Source of the DNA: Pseudomonas sp. FP1742
GTDB taxonomy: Bacteria; Pseudomonadota; Gammaproteobacteria; Pseudomonadales; Pseudomonadaceae
Assembly (NCBI RefSeq): GCF_030687145.1
Contig: NZ_CP117460.1
Span: 3,224,001 to 3,288,000, forward strand
Length of the DNA stretch: 64,000 nt
Reading direction: 5' to 3'
Of the stretch, positions 17,132 through 25,739 are shown piece by piece. Every line of letters starts with the position of its first letter. Position 1 is the stretch's first letter. The notes beneath the pieces were generated by a model that saw only the letters and a program-made list of their open reading frames with translations, made no database searches and was not told the DNA's origin. Position numbers and translations under genes: made by a program.

Positions 17132-18316
17132 TCAGAAAGCAGGCAGATCGCCGCGCACCAAACGTGCAGTGGTACGTTCGATGTCGGACAGGTGGGCATA
17201 CGCAAGGTTTTGCGCGGCCTGGCGCATGGCCGCACTCAAAGGCATGCGGCAGCCCAGTTCGACAGCAACCAGTGCCGGGCGGTCAACCGGCTGGCCGATG
17301 CGCGACAACAGTTGCACCGTGGCTTCTTCCACGCCCTCGACTTCGGCAACGATGGCGCGTGCCACTTCCCACGCCAGCGCGTTGTACAGCTTGCCGACAT
17401 GGGAAACCGGTTTTTTCCCCGCCACCGCTTCAAGCGACATGCTGCGGCAAGGTGTGATCAGGCCGTTCATGCGGTTACCGCGCCCAACCTGGCCGTCGTC
17501 GCCCTGCTCTGCGCTCAACCCGGTGACGGTCAGGTAAATCCCGTCCACGCCGATCGCGTTCGTATCGTCGAGTGTATTGACGGCTAGATCACAAGGGCTC
17601 GCCAGGGTCGCGCGTAAATGCTCCGTGATCGACTGTTTGACCGCGAAATACTCTGCTGCATGGTGAATCTCCCGATCGATAAGCGCCAACGCGACGGTGA
17701 ATGTCATCCTGTCGCCAACCCGCACCCCCATGACCTTATAGTCGTCGCCCGCCGCCGGAAACCGCGCTTGAAACTCGGCCGAGTGCAACAGCGTCCCCAG
17801 TAGCAGCACCTGTTTTTCAAGGGGTGAGTATGGCGCGAAACCGACGCCGAAGGAGGTGTCGTTGGCCAGCGCGTGAGACATACCGCGCACAAAAGCCTGC
17901 TGCAGATTGGGGCTGCCGCTACGTACCGCACATTCGATTCCGAACAACGCCGGATCGCAGCGCAGGTTCTCGGACAAATAGCGACGTGCGGCTGCATGCA
18001 CACTTTCGGCCAGCCCGGCGTCCGGCAAGGAACTGGCTCGGCCGCACAGGATCAGGCGCATCGGCGTCAGCACCTGTCCACCACCAAAGTGCGGCTGGCT
18101 CTGGCCGCCGATCAACAAGGCCTTGTCGACGTTGTAATGCTGAATGCGCCCATAGGCTTGCAGGTACGCGCGGTTGAGCGCCAACGACACGGCTTCCGCG
18201 ACACCATCGCACAGGCTGTCCGGATGACCGATCCCCTTGTGTTCACACATTTCGACTTCGCTCATCCGGTGCAAGCGTTCACAGGCAGAAATGACGAACC
18301 GGGTCCTGACGCTCAT
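17132..18316 (-). CDS. archaeal-type S-adenosylmethionine synthetase
   Basis: 394 residues from ATG 18316 (GGAGGGG five bases upstream; the longer frame from 18370 has no RBS). It makes S-adenosylmethionine from ATP and methionine. It belongs to the archaeal MAT family (AdoMet_Synthase), not the usual bacterial MetK: visible motifs are EHKGIGHPDSLCDGVAEAVS near residue 23, HYNVDKALLIGGQ near 58, a VNTLDD motif near 247, and GRGNRMNGLI near 280. A Pseudomonas already has a housekeeping metK, so this is a second, horizontally acquired enzyme. It is the last gene of the island, downstream of AMP phosphorylase and PRPP synthetase genes. A SAM-dependent methyltransferase is encoded in the same run (24634). 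Confidence 0.87.
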   Translation of the reverse strand: MSVRTRFVISACERLHRMSEVEMCEHKGIGHPDSLCDGVAEAVSLALNRAYLQAYGRIQHYNVDKALLIGGQSQPHFGGGQVLTPMRLILCGRASSLPDAGLAESVHAAARRYLSENLRCDPALFGIECAVRSGSPNLQQAFVRGMSHALANDTSFGVGFAPYSPLEKQVLLLGTLLHSAEFQARFPAAGDDYKVMGVRVGDRMTFTVALALIDREIHHAAEYFAVKQSITEHLRATLASPCDLAVNTLDDTNAIGVDGIYLTVTGLSAEQGDDGQVGRGNRMNGLITPCRSMSLEAVAGKKPVSHVGKLYNALAWEVARAIVAEVEGVEEATVQLLSRIGQPVDRPALVAVELGCRMPLSAAMRQAAQNLAYAHLSDIERTTARLVRGDLPAF

Positions 18317-18424
18317 GTTCCCCTCCGCGTTACCTTCCGATCGGCCGGGTCTACTCAGTACCTCGTGCACGACGGCGCTGTTTGCGATCAGCCCGTGAGT
18401 GCCCGTGATGAGTGAGTACGGAAG

Positions 18425-19309
18425 TCATGGCGCAAGCTCCGTGATGGCTTGTGCAAGCAGTGTCGACAGATCGATGGCGTTGCTGGCGTGCCGGATGCTA
18501 TTGCTGGTGAAGACCTGAATACCGGCCGCTTGCAGGTCGCGTTGGGCGTGTTCCGCATACACTCCGTGCACCGCCAAGGCCACCGGTGGGCGCATGCCTG
18601 CTCGTTGCAGGTGCCCGGCGGTTTCGAGCAGGGTATGCCCCGTCGAAATGATGTCGTCGATCAACACCGGGGTGTGTTCTCGCCAACGCTGGATATCGGG
18701 CACGGAGACCGCGACCTCCCGATCGCCGAGTCGCATTTTCTGCAACACGATGAATGGCGCTTTCGCCAGCCGGGCGACCTCCGATACCCATTGCTCGCTT
18801 TCGCTATCCGGACCGATCAACAAAGGTCGGGCGATCTTGCCGGGGATCCAGGTTGCCAGGGCCGGCGCGGCATGTACGACTCGATGCGGTACCGGGTATA
18901 GGGTGCCAAGATCATGGATACGATGCAGGTGCGGATCCACCGTCACCAACCAGTCGATGTGCGGGGCCAACAGAGCGGCGAACAGACGCGCGCTGACAGC
19001 CTCACCCGGATGAAAACGCTGGTCCTGGCGCATATAGGCCAAGTAGGGAGCAACCAGGCCCACAGAGCGGGTACCCATCTCGCGCAGGGTTTCCATAAGG
19101 AAGCACAGCGGTATGAACCGTTTGTCCGGGCAGTGCAGGCTGCACAAAATCACCGCGTCACGGCCCTGCACGTCGCTCAACACACGCACATAGCTTTCCT
19201 CGTCGGGAAACTGCCTCAATTGGCAGGCGGCGGGTTGCAGCCTCGCTGCCGCCGCCAGCCCGGTCTGTAAGGCCAGATTACCGTCGAGGCAAAACAGCAG
19301 GGGATTCAT
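18425..19309 (-). CDS. ribose-phosphate pyrophosphokinase (PRPP synthetase) homologue
   Basis: 294 residues, PRPP synthetase fold: two phosphoribosyltransferase-like domains. Motifs: FPDEESYVRV near residue 34, YLAYMRQDQRFHPGE near 90 (ATP/R5P loop), VTVDPHLHR near 122 (divalent metal site), and the PRPP-binding loop VLIDDIISTGHTL near 215. The canonical enzyme makes PRPP and AMP from ribose 5-phosphate and ATP. Somewhat shorter than the housekeeping Prs (about 313) and divergent, so it is a paralogue. Its ATG overlaps the stop of the AMP phosphorylase gene by four bases (translational coupling). Since AMP phosphorylase yields ribose 1,5-bisphosphate, this enzyme could instead act on that product; that is inference. 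Confidence 0.87.
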   Translation of the reverse strand: MNPLLFCLDGNLALQTGLAAAARLQPAACQLRQFPDEESYVRVLSDVQGRDAVILCSLHCPDKRFIPLCFLMETLREMGTRSVGLVAPYLAYMRQDQRFHPGEAVSARLFAALLAPHIDWLVTVDPHLHRIHDLGTLYPVPHRVVHAAPALATWIPGKIARPLLIGPDSESEQWVSEVARLAKAPFIVLQKMRLGDREVAVSVPDIQRWREHTPVLIDDIISTGHTLLETAGHLQRAGMRPPVALAVHGVYAEHAQRDLQAAGIQVFTSNSIRHASNAIDLSTLLAQAITELAP

Positions 19310-20823
19310 GACGCATCCTCCTCGATGAAGAAGAGTTCCGGGTGCTGCTGCGCATACTCCAGCGCATAGGCCAGTTCGCCCGGGCTTTCAGCATGTACGG
19401 TATAGAGCGGCTGATCGGCTTCGACCCGTTCTCCGAGCGCCGTACCGAGTACCAGCCCGGCCGCGGGGGCCGCCGGTGCCCCGGCCAATTTCCCGATGCG
19501 CGACAGTACGCGGTTGTCGATGCGGCACACACGGCCTTCACGGCCGGCCAGGACCGGGTGCCTATAGCGCGCCTGCGGTGGCTCTCGCAGTCCGCCCTGG
19601 GCGTTCGCGATGGCCTGGAATTTTCGCCAGGCGCTACCGCTCGCCAACGTTGTGGCGGCGAGTGCATAGCCACTATCGGCCGGCGCCTTGCCGGCCATTT
19701 CCAGTAACAGGCCGGCGAGGTCGAGGGTACGCTCACGCAAATCCGACGGCGCCTGCGCATCGCCGCGCAGCACCGCCAGAACATCGCGCGCTTCCAATGC
19801 CGGACCGATACCCCGCCCAACAGGGCCATCACCGTTCGAGACATGCACCTTGACGTTGAGGCCAAGCCGACCGCCGACCTCGACCAACAGCGTTTGCAAT
19901 CGTATCGCCGCCGGCAGATCGCGTACTTTCGCGGTAGCGCCGACCGGGATATCGATCAACACATGACTGGCACCGGCCGCCAGTTTCTTCGACAACACCG
20001 AGGCCACCAACTGACCCTGGCTGTCCAAGTCCAGGGCTCGTTCGACCCGGATCATGACATCATCGGTGGGGCTCAGTTGCACGGCCGCGCCCCACACGAC
20101 ACAACCGTTTTCTTGCTCCACGACCTTGCGCATCGCCGGCAAATCGAGAGCGACCGGGGCCAGGGTCTCCATGGTATCGGCTGTACCCGCTGGCGAGGTA
20201 ATGGCGCGGGAGGAAGTCTTGGGTATGCAAAGGCCGTTGGCCGCGACGATGGCCACCACGATGGGCGTGGTCCGATTCCCCGGCAGCCCACCGACGCAGT
20301 GCTTGTCCAGCACCGGTGACCGGTCCCAGTGCAGACGCTCGCCGGTTTCAACCATGGCTTCGGTCAGATAGCGGATCTCGGTGAGCGACAGTTGGTTGCC
20401 GGTACAGCCGGTTAGAAAGGCCGCCAGCTCCACGTCGCTGAATCGGCCGGCGTCGATGTCATTCACGATCGCGGTCAGCGCCTCCCGCGACAGCGCACTT
20501 CCATAGATCTTCCCGCGCACGGCGCTCATCGACTCTACCGGCGCCGGGTGACGCACGGCAACGCTTTCACCCTCCCGGGCACCGAGCAGCCGCCAGGCCG
20601 ATTCCGATAGCCCAACCTCACCGCCGGCTATCCACCGTCCATCCACCACCATCAGCGTCGCGATGACGCGACGCGTGCCTTTGACCAGTTCGATACGTGA
20701 CAAGGCGGAAAAACCTTCCGAGCGGCAGACGTGACAATCCCGCGGCATGAACGCCACCGGCTGCTGGTGGGTATCGATGCCGAGCCGGCGGACGCGTAAC
20801 TCAAGCGCACTGCGTATCGGCAT
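19306..20823 (-). CDS. AMP phosphorylase / thymidine phosphorylase-2 family
   Basis: 505 residues from ATG 20823 (GGGAG nine bases upstream), matching the about 500-residue archaeal AMP phosphorylases rather than the about 440-residue DeoA. It has an N-terminal extra domain (about 1-85), then the nucleoside phosphorylase core with DKHCVGGLPGNRTT near residue 175 (phosphate loop), KTSSRAITSPAGTADTME near 205, and a C-terminal domain. Archaeal members convert nucleoside 5'-monophosphates plus phosphate into free base and ribose 1,5-bisphosphate. Bacterial copies are usually annotated as putative thymidine phosphorylase. Start of a three-enzyme block; 108 bases after the copper cassette, same strand. 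Confidence 0.87.
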   Translation of the reverse strand: MPIRSALELRVRRLGIDTHQQPVAFMPRDCHVCRSEGFSALSRIELVKGTRRVIATLMVVDGRWIAGGEVGLSESAWRLLGAREGESVAVRHPAPVESMSAVRGKIYGSALSREALTAIVNDIDAGRFSDVELAAFLTGCTGNQLSLTEIRYLTEAMVETGERLHWDRSPVLDKHCVGGLPGNRTTPIVVAIVAANGLCIPKTSSRAITSPAGTADTMETLAPVALDLPAMRKVVEQENGCVVWGAAVQLSPTDDVMIRVERALDLDSQGQLVASVLSKKLAAGASHVLIDIPVGATAKVRDLPAAIRLQTLLVEVGGRLGLNVKVHVSNGDGPVGRGIGPALEARDVLAVLRGDAQAPSDLRERTLDLAGLLLEMAGKAPADSGYALAATTLASGSAWRKFQAIANAQGGLREPPQARYRHPVLAGREGRVCRIDNRVLSRIGKLAGAPAAPAAGLVLGTALGERVEADQPLYTVHAESPGELAYALEYAQQHPELFFIEEDAS

Positions 20824-20931
20824 GAGCACGCTCCCTTCGGCGCCTTGGCGCAGCAAGTCGATTTGCTGAAGAAACCACTGTCCAGGACTTGTTCACTACT
20901 GCTGTCCTCCATGCGGTATACGGCACGGCGC

Positions 20932-21261
20932 TCATGGGGCTGGGCGTTGCGTCGCGTCGTCCGACTGACCGACGGATTCGGGCGCATGGCCTGCGTGATC
21001 GTCGCGGTGCTGGTGGCCGCAGCAGCCACCGTGCGCGTCATGCTCACCGCGATTGGCCTGTTCGTGACCGCCATGCCCACCGTGTCCACGATGCATGAAC
21101 AAATGCATGAGCGGACAGGCCAGCAACAACAGGAATGGCAGGTAGGGAATGACGTGGGCCCGGTGCTCGGTCAACAGGAAGTACCCGGCGATGGCAAGAA
21201 AGCCGAGGAAGAACCCGTTGACACGGCCGGCGCTGCGAAGGGGGGCGTCATGGCGTCTCAT
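20932..21261 (-). CDS. DUF2933 membrane protein with His-rich tail
   Basis: 109 residues. One or two hydrophobic segments (about 15-55) are followed by a tail with about 14 His residues and a Cys pair (RGHGGHGGHEQANRGEH...GGCCGHQH), typical of DUF2933 proteins linked to heavy-metal resistance. It probably binds copper at the membrane. GGAGGAATCAGTT before the ATG is a strong RBS. Start overlaps the stop of the upstream 72-residue gene. Confidence 0.85.
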   Translation of the reverse strand: MRRHDAPLRSAGRVNGFFLGFLAIAGYFLLTEHRAHVIPYLPFLLLLACPLMHLFMHRGHGGHGGHEQANRGEHDAHGGCCGHQHRDDHAGHAPESVGQSDDATQRPAP

Positions 21262-21476
21262 AACTGATTCCTCCTGTGGGGTTTGCGACGGGCCTCGGCC
21301 ATGTCCTTATCGAATTGGCGGACGCCGCGAAAAAGTTGCACCCCGACCAAGACCGGGCATAGCAGGAATATCGCCGCTATGGCCAACGATTTGCCCGTCA
21401 GCCCCAACAGGTAAATCACCGTTGAAATACCTGCGACACTGACCAGAAGGCAGATAATCAAAACTTCGCGTTTCAT
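21258..21476 (-). CDS. small two-segment membrane protein in the copper cassette
   Basis: 72 residues with hydrophobic segments at about 5-24 and 29-49, then a basic tail ([10 protein letters not shown]). No known domain recognised. It overlaps the P-type ATPase stop codon (ATGA) and the DUF2933 start, so all three are translationally coupled. A subunit or assembly helper of the copper exporter is plausible. Confidence 0.7.
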   Translation of the reverse strand: MKREVLIICLLVSVAGISTVIYLLGLTGKSLAIAAIFLLCPVLVGVQLFRGVRQFDKDMAEARRKPHRRNQL

Positions 21477-23656
21477 GATGTGGCCTCCTGGCTTAAACCA
21501 ATACGGGCACGTTTAAGCAGCGCGGAGTTGGCGATGACCGACAGGGAGCTGAGTGCCATGGCGGCGGCAGCGATGATGGGGTTAAGCAGTCCAAAGGCCG
21601 CGATTGGAATGCCGATACTGTTGTAGATGAATGCCCAGAACAGGTTTTGTTTAATCTTGACCATGGTTGCGCGCGACAGCTTGATCGCGTTAACCACGTC
21701 ACGCACATCGTTCTTGAGCAGGATGATGCCGCCGGTTTCCTTGGCTACATCGGAACCCGAGCCGATGGCGACGCCGATATCCGCGGCAGCCAGGGCAGGC
21801 GCATCGTTGACACCATCACCAACCATGGCCACGACCTGCCCTTCGCTTTGCAATTGACGGATCACTGCGACCTTGTCGTCCGGCAAGACCTCGGCAATCA
21901 CTCGCTCGATGCCCACCTGGCGTGCGACCGCTTCGGCAGTACGGTGGTTGTCACCGCTCAGCAGCACGACCTTGATGCCGCTGGCCTGCAACGCCGCAAC
22001 GGCCTCGGCTGCTTCAGGTTTAATGGTATCGGCCACGGCGATCACACCGAGCAAACGGTCATCGACTCCGACCAGCATGGCGGTTTTGCCATCGGCTTCC
22101 AGACGGATGAGGTGCTCCTCGGCAGCCTCGGTCGAAATGCCTTGGCGGGCGAATAAACGCCGGTTGCCCAGCCAGAGGGTGCGATTGTCGATCTTGCCTT
22201 CGATGCCGTGACCGGCAATCCCTTTGATGTCGCTCGCTTTCGGCAGGCTGATATCGCGATGCCGGGCGGCGCGCACAATCGCGGCACCAAGCGGATGTTC
22301 CGAACCGGACTCCACGGCGGCAGCGAGCATCAAAACCTCGTGTTCCGACGCTGCGCCTAGCGAAATCACATCGGTTACGTTGGGTTCGCCTCGGGTAATC
22401 GTGCCGGTTTTGTCGAACACCACCGTACTCAGTTTTTCTGCCCGCTCCAGCACTTCGCCGCCGCGAATCAGGATGCCGTTGTCGGCCCCCTTGCCAACAC
22501 CGACCATTAACGCAGCGGGCGTCGCCACGCCCAGGGCGCAGGGGCAGGAAATGATCAGCACCGCGATAAAGGCCAACAGCCCTTGCGGAAAACTCCCCGC
22601 AACAGACCAGCCGACCAGGGCCAGTATCGCGACCGTCACCACCGCAGGCACAAAGTAGCCGGTGACCTGATCGGCCAACCGCTGGATCTGTGCCGTGCTG
22701 GTCTGTGCTTCCTCAACCATCCTGATGATCTGCGCCAGTGCGGTATCGGCACCGATCCTGCTCGCCTTGAAAGTGAGCACCCCGCTGCCATTGAGCGTCC
22801 CTCCAATCACCGGACTGCCCGGGTGTTTGTCGACCGGCATCGACTCGCCGGTCAGCATGGACTCATCCACCGTTGACTGACCTTCACTGACATCGCCATC
22901 GGTAGGGATTTTCTCGCCTGGCTTGACCATCAGAAACTCCCCGGCCATGACGTTTTCAGCGGGCAAGTCGACCTCTTGTCCGTCACGAATCACATGCGCA
23001 ATCGCAGGCTGGAGATCAAGTAAGCGCCGTACCGCCGCCGAGGACTTTTTCTTGATGATCTCCTCCATGTACCTGCCAAGCAGTACGAAGGCGATGATGA
23101 CCGCCGACACCTCGAAATAGACGTCGCGCTCGGCTACCTTGACCGGCAGGACATCCGGGAAGAACAACACCGCGACACTGTAGAAATAGGCGACCGATGT
23201 GCCGAGGGCGATCAGAAAATCCATGTTGATGCTACGGGTGCGAATGGCATTCCACGCCCCCTTGTAGAAACTCCAGCCACCGATGAACTGCACCGGTGTT
23301 ACCAGCAGGAATAGCCAGATACCCCACGTGAACCAAGGGAGCGCCGGGATCGGCACCCAAGTCAGCAAGGTGGCACCCGCGGCCAGCGCGATGAAGGCGC
23401 CCGCACGCAGCAGTGCCAAGGCCAGTACACCGGTCAGGGCGATAGTCACGCGGGTTTTCATCGCCTTCAGTTCATTTTCTGGCGACTCGAAGATGCGCAG
23501 GCAGCTATCGCTGCAAAAGTAATAGGTGCGCCCGCCACGTTCTCGTGACAACGCCATGGTCATATCAACCATCATCCCGCAGATCGGGTCTTTCGCCATT
23601 TTCCCTGATGCAAGCGCCTGCTGGTGTTGGCTGTGCTGCATGTGTGATTCGCTCAT
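21473..23656 (-). CDS. Cu(+)-translocating P-type ATPase with N-terminal YHS domain
   Basis: 727 residues from ATG 23656 (GGAGG five bases upstream). Exports Cu(I) from the cytoplasm using ATP. Domains: His/Met-rich start, YHS metal-binding domain (about 20-60, with DPICGMMVD and FCSDSC) replacing the usual HMA domain, eight membrane helices, actuator TGES near 270, CPC at 371-373, phosphorylation site DKTGT at 415, and [16 protein letters not shown] hinge. The TM7 FIYNSIGIP and TM8 MALSSLSV motifs mark Cu(I)-specific P1B-1 pumps. It clusters with small His-rich and Met-rich proteins. No CueR- or CopR-type regulator lies in the island, so control is external or absent. Confidence 0.93.
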   Translation of the reverse strand: MSESHMQHSQHQQALASGKMAKDPICGMMVDMTMALSRERGGRTYYFCSDSCLRIFESPENELKAMKTRVTIALTGVLALALLRAGAFIALAAGATLLTWVPIPALPWFTWGIWLFLLVTPVQFIGGWSFYKGAWNAIRTRSINMDFLIALGTSVAYFYSVAVLFFPDVLPVKVAERDVYFEVSAVIIAFVLLGRYMEEIIKKKSSAAVRRLLDLQPAIAHVIRDGQEVDLPAENVMAGEFLMVKPGEKIPTDGDVSEGQSTVDESMLTGESMPVDKHPGSPVIGGTLNGSGVLTFKASRIGADTALAQIIRMVEEAQTSTAQIQRLADQVTGYFVPAVVTVAILALVGWSVAGSFPQGLLAFIAVLIISCPCALGVATPAALMVGVGKGADNGILIRGGEVLERAEKLSTVVFDKTGTITRGEPNVTDVISLGAASEHEVLMLAAAVESGSEHPLGAAIVRAARHRDISLPKASDIKGIAGHGIEGKIDNRTLWLGNRRLFARQGISTEAAEEHLIRLEADGKTAMLVGVDDRLLGVIAVADTIKPEAAEAVAALQASGIKVVLLSGDNHRTAEAVARQVGIERVIAEVLPDDKVAVIRQLQSEGQVVAMVGDGVNDAPALAAADIGVAIGSGSDVAKETGGIILLKNDVRDVVNAIKLSRATMVKIKQNLFWAFIYNSIGIPIAAFGLLNPIIAAAAMALSSLSVIANSALLKRARIGLSQEATS

Positions 23657-23681
23657 CACGGCCTCCTACTCGAAGCAGCTA

Positions 23682-23951
23682 TCAAGGCCTGCCATGCAGC
23701 TTGGCGGACAGCCACGCAAACAAGGTACCGACCACCGCGCCCCATACACTCAAGACCAGCAGTGGTCCGACGAAAGTCGCCACACTGTAGTCTTGCGGAG
23801 CTTGAAGACGACTGAAGTCGAGCCCATGGAACAAGGCGCTGAGAAAGGCGATACCCTGCGCCGGCCATAGCGCATAGAGCAACGCACAGATGGTGTAGGA
23901 AATGGCCATGGTCAGGGCCAGAGAAATGCCGGTTTTCCAGGGAGCGTTCAT
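23682..23951 (-). CDS. DUF5676 family membrane protein
   Basis: 89 residues with two hydrophobic segments (about 8-42 and 58-82). It matches the short DUF5676 proteins found beside copper P-type ATPases; function unknown. Starts within the stop of the methyltransferase gene (four-base overlap) and ends 25 bases before the ATPase start. Confidence 0.78.
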   Translation of the reverse strand: MNAPWKTGISLALTMAISYTICALLYALWPAQGIAFLSALFHGLDFSRLQAPQDYSVATFVGPLLVLSVWGAVVGTLFAWLSAKLHGRP

Positions 23952-24634
23952 GGTTGTTTTCCTGAGCCTGGAGGGCTACCAGTCGGAGTGTTGGGGCTGT
24001 GGGGGGCTGACCAGGGCAGGAATGCCGGAGTCTGTTCACAGTAAGTTCGGTAGGCATCACCGAAGTGCGCAAGCATCTCCTGCTCTTCTCGCTTCGCCAG
24101 CCTGGCGTAGACCAACAGGAGAATTGGAAACATTGCCAGGGTGATCAATGTCGGCCATTGCAACAAAAAGCCAAACATGATCAGCACGAAGCCAGCGTAC
24201 TGCGGGTGACGGATCCGTGAATACGGTCCGTCGAGCGCCAGTTGGCCAGTGCTTTGGGCGTTGTAGAGCACACGCCAGGCGGCTGCCAATAACCAGAAGC
24301 CGCCGGCGATCAGCAGGTTGCTGACAATGTGGAATGGACCCCAGTGTGGATTGACCTTCCACCCCATCATTACTTCGAGCAAATGCCCAGCGTCGTGCGA
24401 GAGGAAGTCGACGCCAGGGAAGTGACGGGTGAGCCAGGGCATCAACAGGTAGATCGTCAGCGGGAAACCGTACATCTCGGTAAACAGAGCCACCAGGAAC
24501 GCCGAGAACACACCAAAGGAGCGCCAATCGCGGCTCGTCCTGGGCCGGGTGAAGCTGAAGGCAAACAGGATAAACACCAATGAGTTGATGATAACCAGCG
24601 ACCAGAGACCGTAGGCCGATTCAGTATGGTTCAT
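23948..24634 (-). CDS. isoprenylcysteine carboxyl methyltransferase-like membrane protein
   Basis: 228 residues with about five membrane segments. C-terminal ICMT/PEMT signature: [14 protein letters not shown] near residue 138 and [17 protein letters not shown] near 185, which form the SAM-binding site in this family. Bacterial members methylate lipid or unknown substrates. The start is supported by GAGGAG eight bases upstream. It would use S-adenosylmethionine, which the archaeal-type MAT encoded at the end of the same gene run makes. Proline-rich C-terminus (about 207-228). Confidence 0.82.
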   Translation of the reverse strand: MNHTESAYGLWSLVIINSLVFILFAFSFTRPRTSRDWRSFGVFSAFLVALFTEMYGFPLTIYLLMPWLTRHFPGVDFLSHDAGHLLEVMMGWKVNPHWGPFHIVSNLLIAGGFWLLAAAWRVLYNAQSTGQLALDGPYSRIRHPQYAGFVLIMFGFLLQWPTLITLAMFPILLLVYARLAKREEQEMLAHFGDAYRTYCEQTPAFLPWSAPHSPNTPTGSPPGSGKQP

Positions 24635-24731
24635 GGTGGGTGCTCCTCAACAACACACATCAGACGGGTGTTGGCTGCATTCACCCATCCAGCGCCAGAG
24701 CCATGTCATTTGCAGCAGCTCTACCGCACAT

Positions 24732-25139
24732 TTACTTTTTCATTGGCATTTCCATCATGGACGACTGCTGCTCCATCATCTGCATCATCATGTCCATCAT
24801 TCCTTTGCCTGTACCGTCCTTGGCGCCAGACATACCCATACACCCCATTGCACTCTGCTCCTTGCTCATCATGGCCATGCTGTCTTTCATCGCTTTCATG
24901 CCTTCTTGCAACGCCGCCTGGCGCTCAGCGGGAGTTTCAGCCGCTGCCGCTTTGTCATGTGCCGCCTGCATTTTCTGCATTTGCTCGGTCATGGCTTTGG
25001 TTGTGGCCGTCGATGCCGGAGCGGTGCTCACGGTTGCGTCGGCTGGCGCGTCAGCCGGGTGATGCGCATCCTCGGCAGCGACCATGAATGCATTGCTAAC
25101 CAAGACGGCAGCCAGAACCCATTTAGAATGCACTTGCAT
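24732..25139 (-). CDS. periplasmic Met-rich protein, probable copper binder
   Basis: 135 residues: signal peptide (about 1-22, cleavage near FMVAAE), Ala/Thr-rich spacer, a helical Gln/Ala/Lys segment, then a C-terminus with about 20 Met in 60 residues (KDSMAMMSKEQSAMGCMGM, then MMDMMMQMM). Methionine clusters of this sort bind Cu(I) in the periplasm. AGGAG precedes the ATG. No catalytic domain. Confidence 0.8.
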   Translation of the reverse strand: MQVHSKWVLAAVLVSNAFMVAAEDAHHPADAPADATVSTAPASTATTKAMTEQMQKMQAAHDKAAAAETPAERQAALQEGMKAMKDSMAMMSKEQSAMGCMGMSGAKDGTGKGMMDMMMQMMEQQSSMMEMPMKK

Positions 25140-25244
25140 GATGAACTCCTGAGATTGTGAGGGGATAAGCAGGAATGACCGAGTCGCGAAAAAGCGACGC
25201 AGCAGGACAGAGCAACCAGTGCTCCGCCACTCTGAGGCAGGGGG

Positions 25245-25643
25245 TCAATCGTTGAAACGGAGGAACATCAGCCGTACCGGGCTTTCCGGCGGCGCGGGAC
25301 GTTTCAGTACAAGAGTGGCGTGGGAGGATTTTTGCTCAGGATCAAGCACCAGGATCATGACTGCCGCCGTGAGCAGTAACAGGGCGGCCCAGTGGGCAGG
25401 ATCCAATGCTGGCGTCTGCAATCCAGGTTTTATCGCCGTGGCAGTGTCCTCACAGTTTTGAAGGCAACCATTGGCGTGAAGCGCATGACCATCCAAAACA
25501 TGCTGCTCGACAGTGTGTGGCGCGGCCAAATTGTGAATCGGCTGTACCAGACACCCCTGGATTGCCATTACGGCCACAGCAACCACCCATCCTGCGAGGA
25601 TCAGGCGCAGTAGGCGTTGGCGGTGCCGGCGGAACCAGTACAT
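25245..25643 (-). CDS. membrane-anchored small protein, first gene of the copper cassette
   Basis: 132 residues from ATG 25643 (GAGG nine bases upstream). Basic N-terminus, membrane segment about 10-32, a soluble loop with three Cys and several His (GCLVQP..HNLAAPHTVEQHVLDGH..NGCLQNCED), then a second membrane segment about 85-105. The layout recalls DUF2946-type copper-associated proteins, but assignment is tentative. It begins the leftward gene run that ends with the SAM synthetase. Confidence 0.62.
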   Translation of the reverse strand: MYWFRRHRQRLLRLILAGWVVAVAVMAIQGCLVQPIHNLAAPHTVEQHVLDGHALHANGCLQNCEDTATAIKPGLQTPALDPAHWAALLLLTAAVMILVLDPEQKSSHATLVLKRPAPPESPVRLMFLRFND

Positions 25644-25739
25644 GAAGTACAACCTCGACTTATTACGTCGTATTGATTTTCAGTCTAGCCAGCAAAGCGA
25701 TGAAGAAGTTGATCAATATCAAATTAGTCGATGACTCAG

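Noticed and set aside
18449..20371. long plus-strand frames opposite the PRPP synthetase and AMP phosphorylase genes
   Set aside because: Antisense shadows in GC-rich DNA; the minus-strand products carry the catalytic motifs.
25183..25198. GTCGC/GCGAC hairpin between the first two copper genes
   Set aside because: Only five base pairs and no T-run; too weak to call a terminator.
17036..25739. attachment-site repeats or tRNA at the ends of the copper island
   Set aside because: No tRNA gene and no convincing direct repeat between 17036-17131 and 25644-25739.
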